37,392 nucleotides of DNA, taken from positions 1 to 37,392 of the forward strand of contig JABMNO010000046.1 of NCBI GenBank assembly GCA_013204555.1, written 5' to 3'. Position 1 is the stretch's first letter; the number at the start of each line of letters is the position of its first letter. The DNA is from Chloroflexota bacterium. GTDB lineage: Bacteria; Chloroflexota; Dehalococcoidia; Lucifugimonadales; Lucifugimonadaceae. Below are positions 8,560-17,195 of the stretch, piece after piece. Position numbers and translations under genes: made by a program. The notes below the pieces were generated by a model, which was given only the letters and a program-made list of their open reading frames with translations, did not search any database and was not told the DNA's origin.

Positions 8560-8568
8560 AGAACAAAA

Positions 8569-9162
8569 ATGCTCCTCCTCATAGATAACTACGATAGCTT
8601 CACCTATAACCTCTACCAGTACCTGAGCGAACTCGGGGTGGATGATGTCAGGGTCGTCAGGAATGACGCGGCAACCGTTGATGAACTTGAAGCCATGAAC
8701 CCCGAACGCGTCGTAATCTCTCCCGGTCCATCGCGTCCTGAGAATGCTGGAATCTCCGTTGAGACGATAAAACGCTTCGCCGGCAAGGTGCCTGTTCTGG
8801 GCGTTTGCCTTGGCCACCAGTGCCTTGCTGATGCGTTTGGTGGCAAAGTTGTGCACGCGGGTGAAATCATGCACGGCAAGACGTCCGCCATTCATCATGA
8901 TGGCAAGGGCGTTTTCGCTGGAGTCGATAACCCGTTCGAGGCGGTCCGGTACCATTCGCTGACAATCGAACCGGGCTCGATGCCGGACGATTTTGAAGTA
9001 ACGGCCCGCACAGAGAATGGAATCATCATGGGCGTCCGCCACAAAACCCTGGCCATTGAAGGCGTGCAGTTCCACCCGGAATCGATCGTGACAGAGCCGG
9101 GTAAGCAACTGCTGCAGAACTTCCTGAACATGGAAGAACACGCTGCCGCTGGAGCCGTGTAG
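8569..9162 (+). CDS. trpG: Anthranilate synthase component II, glutamine amidotransferase
   Basis: The 197-residue class I glutamine amidotransferase hydrolyses glutamine and passes ammonia to component I. The triad is visible: Cys80 in PVLGVCLGHQ, and His169 and Glu171 in GVQFHPES. The N-terminus MLLLIDNYDSFTYNL is typical for TrpG/PabA. It starts nine bases after the second component I gene and its TAG stop overlaps the GTG start of trpD. With a single amidotransferase beside two component I genes, it may serve both. TrpG enzymes can also be shared with PabB, and no separate pabA is visible here. Confidence 0.96.
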   Translation: MLLLIDNYDSFTYNLYQYLSELGVDDVRVVRNDAATVDELEAMNPERVVISPGPSRPENAGISVETIKRFAGKVPVLGVCLGHQCLADAFGGKVVHAGEIMHGKTSAIHHDGKGVFAGVDNPFEAVRYHSLTIEPGSMPDDFEVTARTENGIIMGVRHKTLAIEGVQFHPESIVTEPGKQLLQNFLNMEEHAAAGAV

Positions 9163-10211
9163 TGGACGATATCAAGCAGGCCATTCAGGCGGTCGTTGAA
9201 GGCAACGATCTGTCCATAGAAGACGCCGAGGCTGCGATGGGCGTCATCATGGACGGTGAAGCGACGCCCGCACAGTTCGGTGCGTTCGTGACCGCGCTGC
9301 GCATGAAGGGCGAGACCTCCGCAGAGATCGCAGGCATGGCGCAAGGTATGCGTGAGCGATCTCTGCACGTCGAATGGGATGGAGATGTCGTCGATACCTG
9401 CGGTACCGGCGGGACCGGCTCAAGCGAGTTCAATATTTCCACCACTGCCGCGTTCATCGTAGCTGGCGCCGGGATTCCGGTGGCGAAACACGGAAATCGT
9501 TCTGCCACCAGCGCCTCCGGCTCGGCCGATGTGCTTGAGGCGCTCGGCGTTAAGATTGACCTCCAGCCCGAAGGTGTTGAGCGGTGCCTCAGGGAAGTTG
9601 GCGTCGCGTTCATGTTCGCCCAGACGTTCCACCCCTCCATGCGACACGCCGGGCCGCTGCGTCCGCAGCTTGGCATCCGGACTGTGTTCAACATCCTCGG
9701 CCCATTAACCAACCCGGCGGGAGCTAGAAAGCAGGTCATAGGCGTGGGCGATCCGTCACTCGCGCTGAAGATGGCTCAGGCGCTCAAGCTGCTGGGAGCG
9801 GAGCACGTTCTTCTTGTTCATGGCGGTGATGGCTCGGATGAGATCAGCGTCTCTGGCAACACGGAAGTGTGGGAGCTCAAGAACGGCGAGATAACAAAGG
9901 GTCGAGCACGTCCGGCAGACTTTGGGGTCCCGGACGGTGATCCTGCCCATCTAAAGATCGATTCACCCGCCCATAGCGCCGAACTTGTCCGCGAGGTGCT
10001 GGCTGGCGAAGGTGGCGGGCACAACGCTCCGCCGGGCGTCGCCCGGTCGGCGCGCACAGCGGCCCTCATCAACGCGGCCGCAGCAATCTACGTCAACGAT
10101 TCGGCATCGAGCTATCACGAAGCGGCGCAAATCGCAGCCAAATCTATAGATTCGGGCGCCGCCGCGTTGAAACTCGATGATCTGATCAGAGTGAGTAACG
10201 AATCAGCATGA
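9162..10211 (+). CDS. trpD: Anthranilate phosphoribosyltransferase
   Basis: The 349-residue enzyme transfers the phosphoribosyl group from PRPP to anthranilate, the second step of the pathway. The glycine-rich PRPP site CGTGGTGSSEFNIST and the KHGNRSATS anthranilate/metal motif are both intact, followed by the GPLTNPAGA block. The GTG start shares its G with the trpG stop (TAGTG), and the 3' end overlaps trpC by four bases (ATGA), so translation is coupled on both sides. The length is normal for stand-alone TrpD; there is no fusion to TrpG as in enterics. Confidence 0.97.
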   Translation: MDDIKQAIQAVVEGNDLSIEDAEAAMGVIMDGEATPAQFGAFVTALRMKGETSAEIAGMAQGMRERSLHVEWDGDVVDTCGTGGTGSSEFNISTTAAFIVAGAGIPVAKHGNRSATSASGSADVLEALGVKIDLQPEGVERCLREVGVAFMFAQTFHPSMRHAGPLRPQLGIRTVFNILGPLTNPAGARKQVIGVGDPSLALKMAQALKLLGAEHVLLVHGGDGSDEISVSGNTEVWELKNGEITKGRARPADFGVPDGDPAHLKIDSPAHSAELVREVLAGEGGGHNAPPGVARSARTAALINAAAAIYVNDSASSYHEAAQIAAKSIDSGAAALKLDDLIRVSNESA

Positions 10212-11029
10212 GCACTGCGAAAACGACCAGTACAGGAACGATTCTCGATGAGATCGTCTCTGCGCGCGCCACTGAAATAGACCGCCAGCGTTGCGCAGTC
10301 TCGCTGGATGGCGTGCGTACTGCTGCTGAATCTGCGCCACCAGCACTCGATTTCCACGGTGCGCTCGCTAAGCCTGGCATCTCTCTGATTGCAGAGATGA
10401 AGCGCAAGTCTCCGTCTGGCGGAGAGCTACGTCCCGATCTCGATCCGGCAGATACGGCGCGTACATACGTCAATTCCGGGGCATCCGCGCTATCAATCCT
10501 CACGGAGCCGTTCTATTTCGATGGCAAGATGTCCGATATGCGAGATGCTGGTCAGGCAGCGCACTCATCAGGCGTGCCGGTCCTGCAGAAGGATTTCGTA
10601 TTTGACGAATACCAGATTTACGAGGCGAGAGCGAATGGTGCGGACGCGATACTGCTCATCGTGGCAATTCTTGATGAGAGTTCACTGCGGGGCCTACACA
10701 GCCTTGCCCACGAGCTTGGCATGGCAGCGTTGATGGAAGTATTTGATCGCGAAGAACTCGAACTGGCGATGAAGATCGACCCGCCGATTCTTGGCGTCAA
10801 TAATCGAAACCTGAAAACTCTTGAGACGTCGCTGGCGCATTTTGAAGAGATTGCGGCTCAGATGGACGGCGAACGAGTACTGGTTGCAGAAAGCGGTATG
10901 AAGTCGGCGGCTGATGTGCGGCGGATGGAAGCTGCCGGGGCTGATGCAGTGTTAGTAGGCGAAGCTTTGATGCGCGCTGGCTCATCTGCCGGATCGTTGG
11001 CTAGCGAAATCACAGGCCAGGCAAGATGA
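10208..11029 (+). CDS. trpC: Indole-3-glycerol phosphate synthase
   Basis: This 273-residue TIM-barrel enzyme closes CdRP to indole-3-glycerol phosphate, releasing carbon dioxide. Recognisable blocks are LIAEMKRKSPSGG (catalytic lysine near the N-terminus), VLQKDFVFDEYQIYEARANG with the second key lysine, ALMEVFDREELELA, LGVNNRNLKTLE and VAESGMKSAADV, with a phosphate-binding loop at DAVLVGEALM. It overlaps trpD at its start and trpF at its end by ATGA. It is mono-functional, unlike the TrpC-TrpF fusion of E. coli. Confidence 0.97.
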   Translation: MSTAKTTSTGTILDEIVSARATEIDRQRCAVSLDGVRTAAESAPPALDFHGALAKPGISLIAEMKRKSPSGGELRPDLDPADTARTYVNSGASALSILTEPFYFDGKMSDMRDAGQAAHSSGVPVLQKDFVFDEYQIYEARANGADAILLIVAILDESSLRGLHSLAHELGMAALMEVFDREELELAMKIDPPILGVNNRNLKTLETSLAHFEEIAAQMDGERVLVAESGMKSAADVRRMEAAGADAVLVGEALMRAGSSAGSLASEITGQAR

Positions 11030-11706
11030 ATCCTCCTGAACCCGGGTCTGCGCGTCAGCGGACACAGATCAAGATCTGCGGCCTGCGCGACCCGGAGAAT
11101 GCTCTCGTCGCGGCAGATGCTGGCGCTGACTTCCTGGGATTCGTGTTTGTTGAGGGCGTACGCCGACAAATCCAACCCGACGAAGGCCAGTGGATCACTG
11201 AAGGCTTCATCGGAGGGCGGGAAGGTATTCCGAATGGACCGAAACTCGTTGGTCTGTTCCGTAATCAGCCCGTTGAGTGGGTGCGACGCGTGGCGCAACA
11301 GTGCCATCTTCATATCGCACAGCTCTGCGGCAGCGAAGACCTCGCCTACGCTGAAGAGTTGATCGTCCCCGTATTGAAGCAGATTCGCGTGAAGCCTGAT
11401 GACTCCGCTGAGGATCTCCGCGAAGAGGTCCAACGCTGGCGTGGGGCCGGGCATCTGGCTGTGCTGGACTCTTTCGATCCATCCGCACCGGGTGGAACTG
11501 GCGTCGCGTTCGACTGGTCAGTCGCCGATGGCATAGTCGAGCAGGAAGGCGTGCTGCTGGCGGGCGGGCTCACTCCAGAAAACGTAGGAGCAGCAATTCA
11601 GCAACTCAACCCGTGGGGCGTTGACGTATCCAGCGGAGTTGAGGTGGACGGCTTGAAGGACCCAGACAGGATTCTTGATTTTATCAACGCCGCAAGGAAC
11701 GCATGA
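11026..11706 (+). CDS. trpF: Phosphoribosylanthranilate isomerase
   Basis: This 226-residue TIM-barrel enzyme isomerises phosphoribosylanthranilate to CdRP, the substrate of TrpC. The start of the barrel is QIKICGLRDPENALVAADAGADFLGFVF, with the catalytic cysteine in KICG. The general acid aspartate sits in LAVLDSF, and the C-terminal phosphate loops are LLAGGLTPENV and GVDVSSGVE. It overlaps both neighbours by ATGA. The pathway here stops at indole glycerol phosphate; trpB and trpA must lie elsewhere. Confidence 0.96.
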   Translation: MNPPEPGSARQRTQIKICGLRDPENALVAADAGADFLGFVFVEGVRRQIQPDEGQWITEGFIGGREGIPNGPKLVGLFRNQPVEWVRRVAQQCHLHIAQLCGSEDLAYAEELIVPVLKQIRVKPDDSAEDLREEVQRWRGAGHLAVLDSFDPSAPGGTGVAFDWSVADGIVEQEGVLLAGGLTPENVGAAIQQLNPWGVDVSSGVEVDGLKDPDRILDFINAARNA

Positions 11707-12380
11707 TGACGGAATCTACCGGTAAGGAATGCCAGAGCTGCGGCCACATGCTGCACCCGGACTCGGCCTACTGCGGCGTGTGCGGTACTCCGTCACGAGA
11801 CCGAGATCAGGTGGTCGACACCTCAGACGACCCGTGGGGCGACCGCGCCATCGAGGCAGAGGTCGATCAGGGTGGCTATCAGTCTGAACTTGATGAAGAC
11901 GTGCTGGCGGACATGGGCACCCGGACCGGTGCTTTTGCGCTAAACGTGTTCGTTCCCGGATTGCTGGGATTCATCCCGATACTGGGAATCGTTATCTCAA
12001 TCGGATGGAACATCGCGAATCTCATCATGTACCAACGAGGTCAGGACGTTGGGGCGAAGATGCTCAAGATTCGTGTGATGCGATCAAATGGCGACGTTGC
12101 CGGCTTTTACCACATGTGGAGCCGAAACCTAGCGTCAATTATTAGCACCATCCCTCTGCTCGCCGGCTACTGGACGGCCTACGGGGATCCAGACAATCGC
12201 ACCTGGCACGACAAGATCATGGATACATATGTGATCCGGGACAACGAGCTTGCAGCGAACAGACCGGGCACAAGCTCGACAGCGGCGAAGCGTTGGTTCG
12301 TAGCATCGCTGATCTTTGTCGCGGCGCTGGTCGCGCTTTTGGGAGCCGGCATCATCCTTGCGCTGAGAAACTTCTCCTAG
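11703..12380 (+). CDS. RDD-family membrane protein with N-terminal zinc ribbon
   Basis: The 225-residue protein starts at an ATG overlapping the trpF stop, so it is the last gene of the trp operon. It opens with a zinc ribbon of two knuckles (CQSCGH and CGVCGT), followed by an acidic linker. The RDD domain (about residues 75-180) has hydrophobic helices, an R.G.DVGAKMLKIRV segment and a RTWHDKIMDTYVI end. A final transmembrane helix lies near the C-terminus. RDD proteins are integral membrane proteins, some linked to ion exchange or transport, but most are uncharacterised. Transport of an aromatic compound would fit the operon, but that is a guess. It converges on glmS with a single base between the two stop codons and no visible terminator. 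Confidence 0.85.
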   Translation: MMTESTGKECQSCGHMLHPDSAYCGVCGTPSRDRDQVVDTSDDPWGDRAIEAEVDQGGYQSELDEDVLADMGTRTGAFALNVFVPGLLGFIPILGIVISIGWNIANLIMYQRGQDVGAKMLKIRVMRSNGDVAGFYHMWSRNLASIISTIPLLAGYWTAYGDPDNRTWHDKIMDTYVIRDNELAANRPGTSSTAAKRWFVASLIFVAALVALLGAGIILALRNFS

Positions 12381-12381
12381 A

Positions 12382-14226
12382 TCACTCCACAGTGACGGTC
12401 TTCGCCAGGTTCCGGGGTTTGTCTGGGTCCTGCTTCAACGCCACAGCGGTGTAGTAGGCGAGTAGCTGCATTGGCACCAGCGAGAAAATTGCTGATAACG
12501 CTTCGGATGCGGCGGGTAGCTCAATCACCTCATCAACGATCGAGGGAACGATCTCGTCGCCTTCGGTAACGATGGCGATCACCTGACCTCCACGTGCCTT
12601 CACTTCATTGAGGTTGGAAACCATCTTTTCGTGCAACGGGCCTGCAGGGGCGAGGGCGATGGTGGGCATATCTTCACTGATCAGCGCGTTCACGCCGTGC
12701 TTCATTTCGCCCGCCGCGTATCCTTCGGCGTGGATGTAGGCGATCTCCTTCATCTTGAGCGCGCCCTCCATCGCGGCCGGAAACATGAAGCCGCGGCCAA
12801 GGTAGAGCAGGTGATGACGGGTCACAAGTCGCTCGGCGATCGCCTTGTAAGTCTGTTCCTGCGAGATGAGACTTCCAATTCCACCTGGAAGGCTTGCCAG
12901 ATCGGAGACAGCGGCCTTCCTTGCCTCCTGGCTCATCGTGCCTCGTATCGACGCAAGATGAATCGCTAGCATGTAGAGGCAGACGACGGTGTTCGTCATG
13001 GTCTTGGTGGAAGCTACTGCCACTTCCAGTCCGGCCCTGACCAACAGTGATCCATCCGCCATCCGGGTGGCCTGAGAGCCGTCAATCTCAACCACCGCCA
13101 GTTGTTTCGCGTTCTGGGCGGCAGCGCCTTCCATGGCTGCGAGGGTGTCGGCCGTTTCACCGGACTGTGTGACTGAGATAACCAGCGTGTTCTCGTTCAG
13201 CACCGGGTTCTTGTAGCGAAATTCAGACGCGTTCTCAGCCTTCGCCGGGATTCGTGCGAACGACTCGATCAACGTTGCGCCCATCATGGCGGAGTGGAGG
13301 CTTGTGCCCATGCCGACCAGAACCACCTGATCAAAGTTTCTGATCTGTTCGTCCGTGAACGGTATCTCGGGCAGGTTGAGCGATCCGGTCTCAAAATCGA
13401 CCCGGCCGCGCATCGCACTGGCGACACGTTCCGCTTGCTCATGGATCTCTTTGAGCATGAAGTGTGGAAAAGCGCCGAGTTCCGCGGATTCCGCTGAACG
13501 GTCCGAGATGATTATCTCTTTGTCGATGACATCACCATCGCCGTTCCGGTAGATGACTGAGGCGTTGGTGATGATCGCCTGCTCTCCGCTGTCCAGATAC
13601 ACCACTTTGTTTGTGTACGGGAGCACTGCGAGGAGGTCGCTGGCCATCATGTTTCCATCGTCGATATGCCCGACAACTATGCCACCCGCATTTCCGGTGC
13701 GCATGCCAACGATCTTGCCAGGCTCATTGCGAGCAGACACGACGAACGTGCCCGCGCCCTTGAGGCGACCTGCGGCGCGAAGCAGCGCGTCTTCCAGAGA
13801 TTGACCGGCTCTCATGTTCATTTCAATCAGATGAACGATGGCCTCTGTGTCTGTGTCTGAGAGGAGAGTATGGCCGTCAGCCGCGAGTTCAGTTCTGAGT
13901 TCCAGGTAGTTTTCAACGATGCCGTTGTGGACCAGCGCTACCTCCCCATCGCAACTAACGTGTGGGTGGGAGTTCTGCCGGTTTACGACTCCGTGGGTGG
14001 CCCAGCGCGTGTGGCCGATACCTGTGTGGCCGGTTATGTCTGACTCCGCTACAAGCGCGTCGAGTTCCTCGACCCGGCCGGCCGTTTTAAGTACTTCCAT
14101 TGTGCCCAAGGCTGTCTGAATCGCCACTCCTGCTGAGTCGTATCCCCGGTACTCAAGGCTCTTGAGGCCTTTGAGCAGTATTGGAGTTGCATCGGCGCTG
14201 CCAGTGTAGGCGACTATTCCGCACAT
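12382..14226 (-). CDS. glmS: Glutamine-fructose-6-phosphate aminotransferase (isomerizing)
   Basis: The 614-residue enzyme makes glucosamine-6-phosphate from fructose-6-phosphate and glutamine, the entry to peptidoglycan precursors. The N-terminal glutaminase begins MCGIVAYTG, with the catalytic Cys2. HTRWATHG and the LVHNGIVENY block are intact. Two SIS sugar-isomerase domains follow, with SQSGETADT and the STKTMTN signature. The protein ends in the expected LAKTVTVE, where the last residues close the active site. It is the last gene of a minus-strand group after cmk and plsC. No glmS ribozyme is recognisable in the 61-base gap upstream. Confidence 0.97.
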   Translation of the reverse strand: MCGIVAYTGSADATPILLKGLKSLEYRGYDSAGVAIQTALGTMEVLKTAGRVEELDALVAESDITGHTGIGHTRWATHGVVNRQNSHPHVSCDGEVALVHNGIVENYLELRTELAADGHTLLSDTDTEAIVHLIEMNMRAGQSLEDALLRAAGRLKGAGTFVVSARNEPGKIVGMRTGNAGGIVVGHIDDGNMMASDLLAVLPYTNKVVYLDSGEQAIITNASVIYRNGDGDVIDKEIIISDRSAESAELGAFPHFMLKEIHEQAERVASAMRGRVDFETGSLNLPEIPFTDEQIRNFDQVVLVGMGTSLHSAMMGATLIESFARIPAKAENASEFRYKNPVLNENTLVISVTQSGETADTLAAMEGAAAQNAKQLAVVEIDGSQATRMADGSLLVRAGLEVAVASTKTMTNTVVCLYMLAIHLASIRGTMSQEARKAAVSDLASLPGGIGSLISQEQTYKAIAERLVTRHHLLYLGRGFMFPAAMEGALKMKEIAYIHAEGYAAGEMKHGVNALISEDMPTIALAPAGPLHEKMVSNLNEVKARGGQVIAIVTEGDEIVPSIVDEVIELPAASEALSAIFSLVPMQLLAYYTAVALKQDPDKPRNLAKTVTVE

Positions 14227-14287
14227 TTAGGTTCTGTATTCCGTCTTCTGTTTAGTTGGTGATCGGACCGTATACCACGGGGGGCGA

Positions 14288-14971
14288 TCAACGGGCGTTC
14301 GCAGGTAAATCCTGAGTAAATTGTCGGTCGCGCCCCACTGCGTCGGCATAGAAGCCCCGGTAGGACTCAGGGAGTAGCTCAGCCACACGCCCCATCGCCT
14401 CTTTAGTCGCTCCCTCAATGGCATCTTTGCGGTCCAGGCCCGCGTCCACCACCTTGAACGGCTTACCTATATTTACGCGAATCGTGGCGCTTGGGCTGAG
14501 TGCCCTGAATACATTGCCCAGAGAGTGCGTACCTGTTATGCCGATGGGGAGTACGGAAACGCCAGTCCGCATCGCTATGGTTGCAGGGCCGCGTTGCGCC
14601 TCTCTCATTGAGCCGCGGGTGCGCGTGCCTTCAGGGAACAACGTCAACGCGCCGTCTGGCTGGCCCAGAATGCCGAGAATCTGACGATAGGCAGATGAGT
14701 CTGCCCGCCCTCTGGCGAGAGGGAATGAGCCCCAGTAGTAGAGGAACAAGGCTGCGAGCTTCAAGTCGAACAACTCACGCTTGGCGGGAAAAAACACTTT
14801 GCGTGAAATCGTTCTCGCTATTACCGGCGGATCCATGTTGCTCTGGTGGTTGGCAATAATTATCAGAGGGCCTGAGGTTGGAACATTTTCAGTTCCCGTC
14901 GCCTTATAGTCGGCCCAGACCTTCAACGAGACCTTGAATCCGGTGTTGCACGCCCAGAAAAACGATCTCAC
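14288..14971 (-). CDS. plsC: 1-acyl-sn-glycerol-3-phosphate acyltransferase
   Basis: The 227-residue membrane-associated acyltransferase adds the second acyl chain to lysophosphatidate in phospholipid synthesis. The catalytic NHxxxxD motif is present (ANHQSNMDP), as are the substrate-binding FPEGTRTR motif and the downstream ITGTHS segment. A hydrophobic stretch at LIIIA precedes the motif. The start is a GTG that overlaps the cmk stop (GTGA), so the two genes are translationally coupled, an arrangement common in Gram-positive-type genomes. Substrate chain preference cannot be read from the sequence. Confidence 0.93.
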   Translation of the reverse strand: MRSFFWACNTGFKVSLKVWADYKATGTENVPTSGPLIIIANHQSNMDPPVIARTISRKVFFPAKRELFDLKLAALFLYYWGSFPLARGRADSSAYRQILGILGQPDGALTLFPEGTRTRGSMREAQRGPATIAMRTGVSVLPIGITGTHSLGNVFRALSPSATIRVNIGKPFKVVDAGLDRKDAIEGATKEAMGRVAELLPESYRGFYADAVGRDRQFTQDLPANAR

Positions 14972-15630
14972 GCAGATGCCTTGACCAATCCGATTACCTC
15001 GTTCACGACCTCATCTAACGATTTACCGTCGTTGCAGACCTGAATACTATCTTCAGCTGGGCGTAGCGGTGATGTTGCGCGGCCGGAGTCCTGTGCATCC
15101 CGCAACTCGATATCTCTTACCATCTGATCAAGATTCTGCTGCATGCCTTTGGACCTGTTCTCCTCAAACCGGCGCCTCGCACGCTCCCCGGCGCTGGCTG
15201 TCAGGTAGATTTTGAGTTCTGCGTCCGGCAGCACAACAGTGCCGATATCACGCCCGATCATTACGATTTGTGCGTCTCCAGCTATGTCTCTTTGAAGCTG
15301 CACCATCAACGAGCGCACCCCTGGTAGCGCGGACACAGTAGATACTCCGCTGTCTACTTCAGGAGATCGCAAGGTGTCCGTTTCATCTTGCTCAAAGATC
15401 ATGGCTCTGGCATCACCTGCATCATCGAACTCGAATTTTAGATCGCCTGCATTCACCGACTGAATGATTGAAGACTCATCGGAAAGCGCAACACCTTGAA
15501 GCTGGGCCATCCGTGTTGCTGCTCTGTACATGATTCCGGTATCAAGAAATCTGAATCCAAGCTGGGCTGCCACCAGTTCCCCAGTGGTCGTCTTACCGGA
15601 TCCGGCCGGGCCGTCTATCGCGATGCGCGT
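14968..15630 (-). CDS. cmk: Cytidylate kinase, apparently starting at ACG
   Basis: CMP/dCMP kinase, 220 residues when the N-terminal P-loop is included. The P-loop GPAGSGKTT lies upstream of the first ordinary start codon (GTG at 15573), so any gene begun there would lose the ATP site. The open frame extends upstream to a TAG but contains no ATG, GTG or TTG before the P-loop. A strong AAGGAGG (15636-15642) sits five bases before ACG at 15628-15630, giving an N-terminus xRIAIDGPAGSGKTT that matches the family. The remaining Cmk motifs are present: FLDTGIMYRA, the GRDIGTVVLPDA block and an arginine-rich lid (SAGERARRRFEE). Either ACG initiates or an ATG has been misread or mutated. It overlaps plsC at its end. 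Confidence 0.9.
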   Translation of the reverse strand, partial: TRIAIDGPAGSGKTTTGELVAAQLGFRFLDTGIMYRAATRMAQLQGVALSDESSIIQSVNAGDLKFEFDDAGDARAMIFEQDETDTLRSPEVDSGVSTVSALPGVRSLMVQLQRDIAGDAQIVMIGRDIGTVVLPDAELKIYLTASAGERARRRFEENRSKGMQQNLDQMVRDIELRDAQDSGRATSPLRPAEDSIQVCNDGKSLDEVVNEVIGLVKASA

Positions 15631-15904
15631 GATCCCCTCCTTAGACTCCGCTCGACTCCACGCACCCTAAGTCAGGGCGCAGCAACTAATGATGCCGGAA
15701 GATTTCCGACAACACAAAGTTGTCTCAAATGCGGAATCTTCGCCATTTTGTGGATGAAACCACTCTCATGATCACGAGATGACCTATGCTAAACTTTCGA
15801 CGATTTCCTATCAGGTTGACCGGATAACCATACTGGTTGGCCAGACGATAATTCACGGGCCCGCCAGGGCTCCATCCAAGCTATGGCTAGAATGGAGACG
15901 CACG

Positions 15905-16600
15905 ATGAACGCATACGACTGGATTCTTGTGGCCATATGGGTGGTTTTGCTCCTGTGGGGCATCAAAACCGGACTCATTAAGGCCCTTTTTGTGGCAGTC
16001 GCAATTTTCGTTGCGTTTGTAATCACCGGTCGCATCGCTCCAACCATCTCTTCCGTTGTCACAACTTCAGATCTCAGTGAGGCAATTGGGGATTCGGTCA
16101 TTTATTGGGTCGTATTTGCTGTCGCGCTATTTGCCGCCAATTTTGTGTTGAGCAAGATACACGGCATCATCAATGCATTGACACTGGGACTGCTTGGCCC
16201 GCTAGACAAGCTCGCTGGCATGGCAATGGGTGCCGTGTTGGGTCTGTTATTTACTATCGCGTTCGTCATGACAAGCGCCAGCTACGCCATTGGCGCAGTA
16301 GCGCTCCCAGATGATCGATTCGCAGGCCAGGAAAAAGTTGCGGAGCAACTGGCCAACTCCACTATCGTTCCTTTTTACGTCACCGTCTGGGACGTTCTTC
16401 CCGCGGACTCATTTGGCCTTATTCCAGCCGAATACTCAGATGCAATGAACCAGTTGGATGGCGTTATTGAGTTCTCAGACATCACAGACGCGCTGACCGG
16501 TGACCAGGTCCTTGATTTTGTGAAGGATAAAGTCGCCGAAGAGTTGAAAGATCAGGTCGCGGAAGAACTCAAGAAAGAACTTGATGCGGCCACTGAATAG
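15905..16600 (+). CDS. CvpA-family inner membrane protein
   Basis: The protein has about 231 residues from an ATG with GGAG seven bases upstream; a longer frame from 15779 exists but lacks family resemblance. Four hydrophobic helices are visible: AYDWILVAIWVVLLLWG, LFVAVAIFVAFVI, VIYWVVFAVALFAANFVL and MAMGAVLGLLFTIAFVM. The NxxDW..-type start and GIKTGLIK turn after helix one are typical of CvpA (colicin V production) proteins. The tail is acidic and rich in repeated KDQVAEELK-like heptads, probably a coiled coil. CvpA proteins are linked to envelope integrity and secretion; the precise role is unknown. It is divergent from cmk and followed by the HNH gene after 27 bases. Confidence 0.85.
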   Translation: MNAYDWILVAIWVVLLLWGIKTGLIKALFVAVAIFVAFVITGRIAPTISSVVTTSDLSEAIGDSVIYWVVFAVALFAANFVLSKIHGIINALTLGLLGPLDKLAGMAMGAVLGLLFTIAFVMTSASYAIGAVALPDDRFAGQEKVAEQLANSTIVPFYVTVWDVLPADSFGLIPAEYSDAMNQLDGVIEFSDITDALTGDQVLDFVKDKVAEELKDQVAEELKKELDAATE

Positions 16601-16627
16601 TCGGTTGGAGAAGTAAGGAGGCAAACA

Positions 16628-17182
16628 TTGTCGCGTTCGGCGGTTCTGGTTTTGAACCAGAACTATCAGCCTCTGAACGTCTGTAATGTTCGCCGCGCTA
16701 TCTCACTTCTTGGACGTGACAAAGCAGAGATCCTCACCGCTACCGACAGATATCTGCACAGCGCCTCGTTAATCTTTGAGGAGCCATCGGTCATCCGACT
16801 GATCTACATGGTGAAGCGGCCATTTCAGCAGAGACGGCTCTCCCGCAAAGAGATATTCATTCGTGATCACTACCGCTGCCAGTACTGCAACAAGCAGATG
16901 CGAAAGCTGACGCTTGATCACGTGATGCCTCGCTCGCGGGGTGGTGGGCACAGTTGGACTAATGTGGTGTCAGCCTGTGCGGAGTGCAATCACAAGAAGG
17001 CGGGAAGAACGCCCCAAGAAGCTCGCATGGGTCTGCTCAAGCAGCCGGAGCCGCCGAAGCCAAACCCCTACTCGTTTGTGATGCACACGGACGTCAAAGA
17101 TGCGTGGCGGCCGTACTTGCCGTGGGTTGAGGCGATGTTTGGCGACTCGTCATCGCTGAGCGGAGTCGCTGCCGGAGATTAA
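16628..17182 (+). CDS. HNH endonuclease family protein
   Basis: The 184-residue protein starts at TTG, with AAGGAGG six bases upstream, a very good site. The N-terminal part (SAVLVLNQNYQPLNVCNVRRA) is the signature of a widespread stand-alone HNH family. The nuclease core has two zinc knuckles, CQYC and CAEC, and between them the LDHVMPRSRGG motif with the DH pair, then WTN and NHKK. The C-terminus carries the PNPY and W.PYL.W blocks seen in this family. It is probably a cytosolic DNA-binding nuclease or repair factor; there is no restriction methylase or phage terminase nearby. It converges on holB with only 13 bases between. Confidence 0.9.
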   Translation: MSRSAVLVLNQNYQPLNVCNVRRAISLLGRDKAEILTATDRYLHSASLIFEEPSVIRLIYMVKRPFQQRRLSRKEIFIRDHYRCQYCNKQMRKLTLDHVMPRSRGGGHSWTNVVSACAECNHKKAGRTPQEARMGLLKQPEPPKPNPYSFVMHTDVKDAWRPYLPWVEAMFGDSSSLSGVAAGD

Positions 17183-17195
17183 ATCGCGCGCCGGG

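Noticed and set aside
12382..14287. glmS ribozyme upstream of glmS
   Set aside because: Only 61 bases separate glmS from plsC, too short for the ribozyme, and no core motif is seen.
14968..15573. cmk starting at the GTG at 15573
   Set aside because: This start removes the ATP-binding P-loop, which is intact in frame upstream behind a strong Shine-Dalgarno site.
15779..15904. N-terminal extension of the CvpA-like protein
   Set aside because: The extra residues do not resemble the family, and the ATG at 15905 has a well-placed GGAG.
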